Shown piece by piece: positions 1 through 4,699 of a stretch of DNA of 5,407 nt. Within the stretch, counting starts at the first letter, position 1. Every line of letters starts with the position of its first letter. The position numbers and the translations under genes are program-made. The DNA is from Syntrophomonadaceae bacterium (GTDB taxonomy: Bacteria; Bacillota; Syntrophomonadia; Syntrophomonadales; Syntrophothermaceae). The stretch is taken from the NCBI GenBank assembly GCA_029907055.1, contig JARYMO010000113.1, forward strand, positions 1 through 5,407, written 5' to 3'. The notes beneath the pieces were generated by a model. The model did no database searches and was not told the origin of the DNA. It worked only from the letters and a program-made list of their open reading frames with translations.

Positions 1-693
1 GCTGCCAGCCCCCAGCTGACGCTGTTCGGGGCGGAGAGCGTGGCGGTCGAGGACCCGGCCCCCGCCGAGCCGGGCGAGTTCCCGCCGGCCGAACGGCTGC
101 GGCGGGAGAAAGAGGTGCTGGGCTTCTACGTGTCGGGCAATCCCCTGGCCGAGTACCGCGAGGTGCTGCCCCTGTACATCACCCACGAGCTGGGGCAGGT
201 GGCGGAGCTCGAGGATGGTGCGCGGGTGCACGTGGCGGGCATCGTCTCGGCGGTGAAGAAGCACCGCAACAAGAAAGGGGAAGCCTGGGCTTCCCTGGTG
301 CTGGAGGATTTCTCGGCCAAGGTGGCGGCGGTGGTATTCCCGGCCGTTTTCCGGCGCCAGGGGGCCTGCCTGCAGGCGGACGGAGCAGTATTGGCCGAAG
401 CCCGCGTCATGAGGGGCGAGGAAGGGGTCAAGCTGGCCATTGAAGGGGTAGCCGCGGTGCCGGCGGCGGTGAACGCCCTGCACGTGGCAGTCGGCGAGCA
501 ACTGGACGCCGACGCCGGCCGGGAACGCCTGCTGGCGGTGCTGGCGCGCCACCGCGGTGCGGTGCCGGTGTACCTGCGGCTGCCCGGCCGCAGGGTGCTG
601 AAGCTGGACCCCTCGTGGTGGGTGCGGGCCAGCGTGGAACTGAAGCAGGAGCTGGGGGAAGTCTGCGGGCCGCGCAACGTGTGGTTCGCCTAG
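1..693 (+). CDS. dnaE: DNA polymerase III alpha subunit DnaE, C-terminal 230 residues (5' end outside window)
   Basis: This is the C-terminal part of a replicative DNA polymerase of the DnaE type; the PHP, palm, fingers and thumb parts lie upstream of the window. Reading from base 1, residues 5-9 are QLTLF, which fits the consensus sliding-clamp (beta) binding pentapeptide and is followed by a proline-rich linker. Residues about 36-49 hold the family hallmark EKEVLGFYVSGNPL, which precedes the OB fold. The OB-fold nucleic-acid binding domain spans roughly residues 70-153 (VHVAGIVSAVKKHRNKKG and following). The last 70 residues form the usual poorly conserved tail. In Gram-positive bacteria DnaE extends primers, mainly on the lagging strand, beside PolC where PolC is present; which role applies here cannot be seen. 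The stop is 20 bases before mtrB, so the two are probably cotranscribed. Identification is firm; the subtype (DnaE1 or DnaE3) is not decided. Confidence 0.95.
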   Translation, partial: AASPQLTLFGAESVAVEDPAPAEPGEFPPAERLRREKEVLGFYVSGNPLAEYREVLPLYITHELGQVAELEDGARVHVAGIVSAVKKHRNKKGEAWASLVLEDFSAKVAAVVFPAVFRRQGACLQADGAVLAEARVMRGEEGVKLAIEGVAAVPAAVNALHVAVGEQLDADAGRERLLAVLARHRGAVPVYLRLPGRRVLKLDPSWWVRASVELKQELGEVCGPRNVWFA

Positions 694-694
694 C

Positions 695-707
695 AAAGAG
701 GAGGGGG
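695..707 (+). promoter_or_regulatory. Ribosome binding site of mtrB, which fixes its start
   Basis: The purine-rich run AAAGAGGAGGGGG ends 6 bases before the ATG at 714 and follows the dnaE stop directly. It selects this ATG over upstream in-frame starts that would overlap dnaE. The bases from 691 to 713 contain one TAG and four GAG triplets, which resemble TRAP recognition triplets (see findings). Confidence 0.8.
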
Positions 708-713
708 AGCGAG

Positions 714-956
714 ATGGAAAAGGGGTACGGCGGATACGGGTACGAGGACTTCGTGGTGGTCAAGGCCCTCGAAAACGGGGTCACCATCATCGGGCTGACC
801 CGTGGCAAGGACACCAAGTTCCACCACACGGAGAAGCTGGACCGCGGAGAGGTGATGATCGCCCAGTTCACCGAACACACCTCGGCCATCAAGATCAGGG
901 GCAGAGCCGAGGTATTGACACGCTACGGCCAGGTCATGTCCGAAGGCCAGAAATAG
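714..956 (+). CDS. mtrB: Tryptophan RNA-binding attenuation protein TRAP (MtrB)
   Basis: An 80-residue protein that matches Bacillus TRAP, as I recall its sequence, almost along its whole length. TRAP forms an 11-subunit ring that, when loaded with tryptophan, winds RNA carrying spaced GAG/UAG triplets around its rim, causing termination or blocking translation of tryptophan genes. Conserved blocks seen are DFVVVKALENGV (12-23), GLTRGKDTKFHH (27-38), EKLDRGEVMIAQFTEHTSAIK (split at 40-45 and 46-60) and IRG (61-63). The RNA-binding Lys-Lys-Arg triad of the Bacillus protein (K37, K56, R58) corresponds to K41, K60 and R62. The tryptophan-contacting loop residues T29, T53, T56 and S57 are also present. 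The N-terminus is about four residues longer than in B. subtilis and rich in Gly and Tyr. In B. subtilis mtrB follows folE; here it lies between dnaE and pyk. All key residues are intact, so it should be functional. Its RNA targets are not visible in this window. Confidence 0.95.
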   Translation: MEKGYGGYGYEDFVVVKALENGVTIIGLTRGKDTKFHHTEKLDRGEVMIAQFTEHTSAIKIRGRAEVLTRYGQVMSEGQK

Positions 957-965
957 CAGGCGAAT

Positions 966-990
966 GACCCTGCGCCGCCCGGGCAGGGTC
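966..990 (+). other. Stem-loop in the mtrB-pyk gap
   Basis: GACCCTGC (966-973) pairs perfectly with GCAGGGTC (983-990) around a 9-base loop. A GCCCGGGC palindrome (977-984) offers a competing fold. No T-run follows, so this is not a classical terminator. It could modulate readthrough, mark an RNA processing site, or protect the 5' end of a processed pyk message. The pyk ribosome binding site (AAGGGAGGG, 998-1006) starts 8 bases after the stem. Confidence 0.5.
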
Positions 991-1012
991 GGCCTGGAAG
1001 GGAGGGCGAGGC

Positions 1013-2758
1013 ATGCGCAAGACCAAGATCATCTGTACCCTGGGGCCGGCCACCGATGACTACGAGCGCATCAAGGGGCTCATCGCGGCGGGCATGAACG
1101 TGGCGCGCCTGAACTTCTCCCACGGCACCCACGAAGAACACGGCCGCCGCATGGCCCTGGTACGCGCTGCCGCCGCTGAACTGGGTGCGGACGTGGGCAT
1201 CATGCTGGACACCAAGGGGCCCGAGATACGCACCGGGCGCCTGGCCTCCGGGGAGGTGGAGCTGCAGAGCGGGCAGCGCTTCGTGCTCACCAGCCGCGAC
1301 GTGCCGGGGGATGCCAGCGAGGTCACGGTCAGCTACGCCGAGCTGCCCCGGCAGGTCAAGCCGGGCGACATCATCATGGTGTCGGACGGGCTCATCAGCC
1401 TGCAGGTGGTGGAGACCTCCGACACCGACATTGTCACCACCGTGCTGAGCGGCGGGGTGCTGGGCGAGCGCAAGGGAGTCAACGTGCCCGGGGTGCGCAC
1501 CGGGCTCCCCTTCCTGAGCGAGAAGGACGTCGAGGACCTGGAATTCGGGTTGCGGCACGACGTGGACTTCATCGCTGCCTCCTTCGTGCGCAGTCCCGAG
1601 GACGTGCTGGAGATCCGCCGCATCGTGGAGAGCAGGATGGCGGACGTCGACATCATCGCCAAGATCGAGAGCCAGGAGGGAGTGGAGGCCCTGGATGACA
1701 TCATCAAGGTGGCGGACGGGGTGATGGTGGCCCGGGGAGACCTGGGGGTGGAGATTCCCACCGAGGAGGTCCCCCTGGTGCAGAAGTCCATCATCCAGCG
1801 CTGCCGGGCGCGGGGCAAGCCGGTAGCCATCGCCACCCAGATGCTGGAGTCCATGGTCCAGAACCCCCGGCCCACGCGGGCCGAGGCCTCGGACGTGGCC
1901 AACGCCATTTTCGACGGCGCTGACGCGGTCATGCTGTCGGCCGAGACCGCCTCCGGTTTGCACCCGCGGGAAGCGGTGGAAACCATGGCCCGCATTGCCC
2001 GCCGCACCGAACAGGCATTGCCTTACGACCAGGGAGTCCGCGCCCGCCGCCTCGAGGAGACCCCCACCGTTACCGACGCCATCAGTTTCGCCACCTGCGC
2101 CACCGCCACCGCCCTGGAGGCAGCCGCCATCGTCATCGCCACCAAGTCAGGCCACACCGCGCGCATGGTGGCCAAGTACCGGCCCCGTGCCCCCATCATT
2201 GCCTGCACGCCCTCGGCCAAGGTGGTGCGCAAGATGACGCTGGTGTGGGGGGTGGAAGCCCAGGAGGTGGCGCACACCACCGGCATCGATGCCATGATGG
2301 AGGAGGCGGTGAACGGGGCCATGGCCCGTGGCACCATTCGCAGCGGCGACCTCATCGTCATCACCGGTGGCACCCCCGGCGTTCCCGGCACCACGAACCT
2401 GCTGCGGGTGCACGTGGTGGGCGAGGTGCTGGCGCGGGGGACCGGCATCGGCCACCGCGCGGTGACCGGCCGGGCCCGCGTGGTGACCAGGCCGGAGCGG
2501 GTGGGCGACTTCGCCCCCGGGGACATCCTGGTGGCGGTGGGCACCGACCGTGACTTCATGCCCCTGTTCCAGCAAGCGGGGGCTGTCATCGCCGAAGAAG
2601 GCGGCCTCACCTCCCATGCCGCCGTGGTAGGCATCACGCTGGACATCCCGGTGGTGGTGGGGGTGGAGGGAGCCACGCGGCGCATCAGGGACGGGGAAGT
2701 GGTCACCGTGGACACCCTGCGCGGACAGGTCTACCGGGGCGAGGTCACCGTGCGCTAG
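1013..2758 (+). CDS. pyk: Pyruvate kinase with C-terminal PEP-utilizer-like domain
   Basis: Pyruvate kinase transfers phosphate from phosphoenolpyruvate to ADP, the last ATP-yielding step of cytosolic glycolysis. The 581 residues start at an ATG 6 bases after AAGGGAGGG. The barrel opens with KTKIICTLGPA (3-13); R32, N34 and S36 form the cation/PEP pocket; LDTKGPEIRTG is at 65-75. K217 and E219 in IIAKIES are the phosphoryl-transfer lysine and a metal ligand. ARGDLGVE (240-247) supplies D243, and T275 lies in ATQMLES. The inserted B domain is about 71-165. E71 matches the glutamate associated with K+-dependent enzymes. After the allosteric C domain (about 350-472) comes an extra segment, about 475-577, containing GGLTSHAAVVG with H535. 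This is the mobile phosphohistidine-type domain seen on pyruvate kinases of bacilli and related Gram-positives. The gene is complete, with no missing catalytic residue. It is probably cotranscribed with mtrB, 56 bases upstream. Confidence 0.97.
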   Translation: MRKTKIICTLGPATDDYERIKGLIAAGMNVARLNFSHGTHEEHGRRMALVRAAAAELGADVGIMLDTKGPEIRTGRLASGEVELQSGQRFVLTSRDVPGDASEVTVSYAELPRQVKPGDIIMVSDGLISLQVVETSDTDIVTTVLSGGVLGERKGVNVPGVRTGLPFLSEKDVEDLEFGLRHDVDFIAASFVRSPEDVLEIRRIVESRMADVDIIAKIESQEGVEALDDIIKVADGVMVARGDLGVEIPTEEVPLVQKSIIQRCRARGKPVAIATQMLESMVQNPRPTRAEASDVANAIFDGADAVMLSAETASGLHPREAVETMARIARRTEQALPYDQGVRARRLEETPTVTDAISFATCATATALEAAAIVIATKSGHTARMVAKYRPRAPIIACTPSAKVVRKMTLVWGVEAQEVAHTTGIDAMMEEAVNGAMARGTIRSGDLIVITGGTPGVPGTTNLLRVHVVGEVLARGTGIGHRAVTGRARVVTRPERVGDFAPGDILVAVGTDRDFMPLFQQAGAVIAEEGGLTSHAAVVGITLDIPVVVGVEGATRRIRDGEVVTVDTLRGQVYRGEVTVR

Positions 2759-2820
2759 CGCGCGGTGGGAGCCCGGGCCGCCAAACGCTGCCCGGAGGCC
2801 GAGGAGAAGAGATCAACAGC

Positions 2821-2849
2821 GAGAGCGAGGGGCGTGAACCCTCGCTCTC
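2821..2849. terminator. Stem-loop terminator shared by convergent pyk and the 2879-3298 gene
   Basis: GAGAGCGAGGG (2821-2831) and CCCTCGCTCTC (2839-2849) form a perfect 11-bp stem with a 7-base loop (GCGTGAA), placed 62 bases after the pyk stop and 29 bases after the end of the opposing gene. Neither side has a clean T-run. Read on the minus strand the stem is followed by a pyrimidine-rich tract with several T's, so it fits a terminator for the minus gene slightly better. A two-way terminator is inferred from position and symmetry. Confidence 0.7.
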
Positions 2850-2878
2850 TGGTGCGGGCAGTATCGCTTGTCGCAGGG

Positions 2879-3298
2879 CTAGGGGAGCTGGGCCACCGAG
2901 AAGCGGTGGGCCCGGTGCAGCGTGTACTGCTGCACCAGCAGTTCCAGCGTGGCCGCGTCCAGCCCGCCGGTGGGGGGCAGTCCCATGGCCGCCTGGAAGG
3001 CCGCTACCCTGGTCCCTAGCGTGCCGCCGGTGTAGCCCAGCCCCTCCAGCATGGCGATGACCTCCTCCGTTTCAGCCGGTGACAGCTGCGCCGCCGTGCT
3101 TCCGGCCGGCCCCCCCGCCAGCCCCTGGCCGGGCGCCGCCTCTGGCTGCGGCGCGGGCCCGCTGCCCGGGCCGGAACTGGCAGCGGCTGCTTGTCCAGCC
3201 GCCAGGTGTCCCTGGCACGTGACCAGCGCCAAAGTGCTCCCCAGCATGAGCGCCCCGCACACCATCAGTGCGAAGGCCAGCACGGTAGTCTTCCTCAC
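2879..3298 (-). CDS. Small exported protein with peptidoglycan-binding-like C-terminal domain
   Basis: A 139-residue protein. The start chosen is GTG at 3298, preceded on the minus strand by a GGGGAGGGAGAG ribosome binding site (3301-3312). An ATG ten codons upstream lies inside the predicted -10 box and cannot be used from that promoter. Residues 1-3 (MRK) plus a hydrophobic stretch from about 5 to 27 look like a signal peptide or membrane anchor. C28 follows LVT, a poor lipobox, so a lipoprotein is possible but not favoured. Residues 30-70 are a low-complexity Gly/Pro/Ala/Gln linker. Residues about 76-122 resemble the three-helix peptidoglycan-binding fold (PG_binding_1): MLEGLGY, then VAAFQAAMGLPPTG, then LDAATLELL. 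The usual DGxFGPxT segment is shortened, so the fold assignment is tentative. There is no catalytic domain, so at most it binds the wall or acts as an adaptor. It has its own promoter. Confidence 0.75.
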   Translation of the reverse strand: MRKTTVLAFALMVCGALMLGSTLALVTCQGHLAAGQAAAASSGPGSGPAPQPEAAPGQGLAGGPAGSTAAQLSPAETEEVIAMLEGLGYTGGTLGTRVAAFQAAMGLPPTGGLDAATLELLVQQYTLHRAHRFSVAQLP

Positions 3299-3326
3299 CG
3301 CTCTCCCTCCCCACGGAACTGATCCC

Positions 3327-3355
3327 ATTGTACCCCCTTGGTCCCTATTTGTCTA
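3327..3355 (-). promoter_or_regulatory. Sigma-A-type promoter for the 2879-3298 gene
   Basis: On the minus strand, TAGACA (3350-3355; 5 of 6 to TTGACA) and TACAAT (3327-3332; 5 of 6 to TATAAT) are separated by exactly 17 bases. The predicted transcription start is near 3320, giving a leader of about 22 bases with the ribosome binding site at 3301-3312. It makes the small gene independent of the flavoprotein gene upstream. Confidence 0.75.
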
Positions 3356-3410
3356 CCGAATCAGGACAAGGGAGCGAAGGTTCCCGTGCCGGGGCTGCTG
3401 GTCGCACGCG

Positions 3411-3458
3411 GGCAGGAGATGGCGATCTGCGCCCTTCCTGCCTGGCGCGGTGGCCAGG
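3411..3458. other. Paired competing stem-loops between the minus-strand genes
   Basis: GGCAGGA (3411-3417) pairs with TCCTGCC (3436-3442), and inside it GGCG (3421-3424) pairs with CGCC (3430-3433), giving a two-tier hairpin. CCTGGC (3441-3446) pairs with GCCAGG (3453-3458), overlapping the outer arm by two bases. They lie 78-125 bases past the end of the thioredoxin-reductase-like gene and could end its transcript, but no T-run follows on the minus strand. The rest of the 3299-3535 gap holds the promoter at 3327-3355 and nothing else I can support. Confidence 0.3.
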
Positions 3459-3535
3459 TCGGTCGTGCAAATTGGAACTTTAGTGCCAGACGGGCGGGCC
3501 GGCAGGGGGGACAGCTCGCTCCGCGGGGCGTGTCT

Positions 3536-4426
3536 TCAGGCCGGCTGCGAGGTCCCGCGGGGACGCAGGGCCACCACCAGCTTGGCTGCCGCCAGGCCGG
3601 CCACCAGCCCCTCGCCCACCGCCTTGGCGATCTGGTAGGGAGGGCCTGTGCAGTCGCCGGCCGCGTAGACGCGCGGCACCGAGGTTTCCTGCTGGCGGTT
3701 CACCCTGATGTGGTTGTCCTCCAGTTCGATGCCGGGGAACAGGCGCTCGGGCGGGGTCTCGGCCCCGACGATGAACACCCCGTCCACCTTGAGCATGGTA
3801 TCACCCACCTGCAGGGCGTTGACCACCTTGCTCCCCAGCACCTTGGTGGGCTTGCCCTCCACCACCTGGACCGTGTCTTCCAGGGCGGTGGGCGGACCGT
3901 AGAGGGGGAGGTAGTACACCTTGCGGCAGATCTCCCCCATGAAGTTAGCCTCCACTTCCGCTTCCGGGGAGTGGGCGATGATGGCCACGTCCTTGCCCCG
4001 GTACAGCGGCCCGTCGCAGGTGGCGCAGTAGCCCAGGCCGCGGCCGAGGAATTCCTGTTCCCCGCCCAGGCGGGGCCGGTAAGGCGTGCCGGTGGCGATG
4101 ATGACCGTGCGCCCCAGGTACACCTCTTCCCGCGAGGTGACCATGAACACGTCGTCCATGGGCATGATGGCGTCCACCCGCGCGCGCTTGATGTCCACTC
4201 CCATGATGCGGGCGTGTTCGACGAACTTCTCGCGCAGGCGCACGCCGGTCACGCCGGTGAAGCCGAGGTAGTTCACGATGCGCGGCGCCTTGTCCAGCGG
4301 CGGACTGCACTGCTCGGTGCCCAGCACCACCACGTCGCGGTTGCGGACCTTGACGTTGATGGCCGCCGAAAGCCCTGCCGGTCCACAGCCGATGACCACC
4401 ACGTCGTACACGTGTTGCTCTGTCAT
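3536..4426 (-). CDS. Thioredoxin reductase-like flavoprotein lacking NADPH motifs (FFTR/DTR-like; trxB family)
   Basis: A 296-residue member of the low-molecular-weight thioredoxin reductase family, which reduces a partner disulfide through bound FAD and a CxxC pair. The FAD-binding GCGPAG is at 13-18, ATGTPYRP at 111-118, the redox motif CATCDG at 134-139, and the second FAD motif AAGDC at 255-259 with its following helix. Standard enzymes carry GGGxxA and HRR motifs for NADPH. Here the aligned positions read AHSPEAE (151-157) and YLPLYG (172-177), so neither motif is present. The protein is also somewhat shorter than the usual 305-320. This pattern is known from pyridine-nucleotide-independent relatives: ferredoxin-dependent FFTR of clostridia, Gloeobacter DTR, and the F420-linked methanogen enzyme. 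A ferredoxin donor is my inference. The ATG at 4426 is preceded by AAAAGGGGG (4437-4445); an in-frame ATG at 4468 has no ribosome binding site. No thioredoxin gene is adjacent within the window. Confidence 0.88.
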   Translation of the reverse strand: MTEQHVYDVVVIGCGPAGLSAAINVKVRNRDVVVLGTEQCSPPLDKAPRIVNYLGFTGVTGVRLREKFVEHARIMGVDIKRARVDAIMPMDDVFMVTSREEVYLGRTVIIATGTPYRPRLGGEQEFLGRGLGYCATCDGPLYRGKDVAIIAHSPEAEVEANFMGEICRKVYYLPLYGPPTALEDTVQVVEGKPTKVLGSKVVNALQVGDTMLKVDGVFIVGAETPPERLFPGIELEDNHIRVNRQQETSVPRVYAAGDCTGPPYQIAKAVGEGLVAGLAAAKLVVALRPRGTSQPA

Positions 4427-4537
4427 TCGCTTTCCGCCCCCTTTTCTCAAGCCCCGGTCTACCTCCATTATGCACCAAGTGCCCGGTTCCCTCCACACGG
4501 CCGTCGGTGCCGGGGCCGGCCGCGCGGACCGGCGGCG

Positions 4538-4566
4538 TTGACGGGGACCGGTGCCTCCCATATAGT
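4538..4566 (+). promoter_or_regulatory. Sigma-A-type promoter for the CoA-disulfide-reductase-like gene
   Basis: TTGACG (4538-4543) and TATAGT (4561-4566), each 5 of 6 to consensus, are separated by exactly 17 bases. The predicted start near 4573 gives a leader of about 127 bases before the ATG at 4700. This is the best plus-strand promoter match I found in the window. Confidence 0.75.
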
Positions 4567-4587
4567 AGAAAATGAACAGATGTCCAA
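4559..4587 (-). promoter_or_regulatory. Probable weaker promoter for the thioredoxin-reductase-like gene
   Basis: On the minus strand, TTGGAC (4582-4587) and TATATG (4559-4564) are 17 bases apart, matching consensus at 3 and 4 of 6 positions. Its -10 box shares four bases with the -10 box of the plus-strand promoter. A second possible minus-strand -10, CATAAT at 4467-4472, lacks a convincing -35. The leader would be about 125 bases. Confidence 0.45.
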
Positions 4588-4699
4588 TTCTGGGGCGGGC
4601 GCAACGTACGTGAAGGCGGGCGACGACGAGGCATGGCCCTGGTGGCGGCTCGGCGTGGGGTGCAGCGGGGGCGGGCCGGAAGAGAACGGGGGGATCGGC

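Noticed and set aside
615..713. A 33-codon in-frame N-terminal extension of mtrB overlapping dnaE.
   Set aside because: The extension has no TRAP similarity, and a strong ribosome binding site precedes the ATG at 714.
915..943. A perfect TTGACA (915-920) inside mtrB as an internal promoter for pyk.
   Set aside because: No acceptable -10 box lies 16-18 bases downstream (the region reads as GTCCGA-like sequence).
923..1963. A 346-codon open frame antisense to pyk.
   Set aside because: High GC makes long antisense frames common. The product has a His/Gly/Asp-rich composition typical of a shadow frame, and the sense frame is plainly pyruvate kinase.
2795..2829. A run of GAG triplets (2795, 2801, 2804, 2809, 2821, 2827) leading into the hairpin after pyk, resembling a TRAP attenuator.
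   Set aside because: Spacing is irregular, and no plus-strand gene follows until the one starting at 4700, which has its own promoter. Several triplets are simply the stem of the terminator. Chance is the better explanation unless conservation shows otherwise.
3466..3488. Minus-strand TGGCAC followed by TTGCA, like a sigma-54 promoter.
   Set aside because: The distance between the GG and GC elements is 17 bases instead of the strict 10, so sigma-54 could not use it.
4427..4551. A T-box or other riboswitch in the leader of the thioredoxin-reductase-like gene, prompted by GGAGGGAACCGGG on the minus strand.
   Set aside because: It does not match the T-box AGGGTGGNACCGCG core, no terminator/antiterminator pair is visible, and I recognise no other riboswitch consensus.
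4604..4611. The 8-bp palindrome ACGTACGT in the leader of the CoA-disulfide-reductase-like gene as an operator.
   Set aside because: It is a single short palindrome with no extension beyond 8 bp and no second copy, too little to call a binding site.
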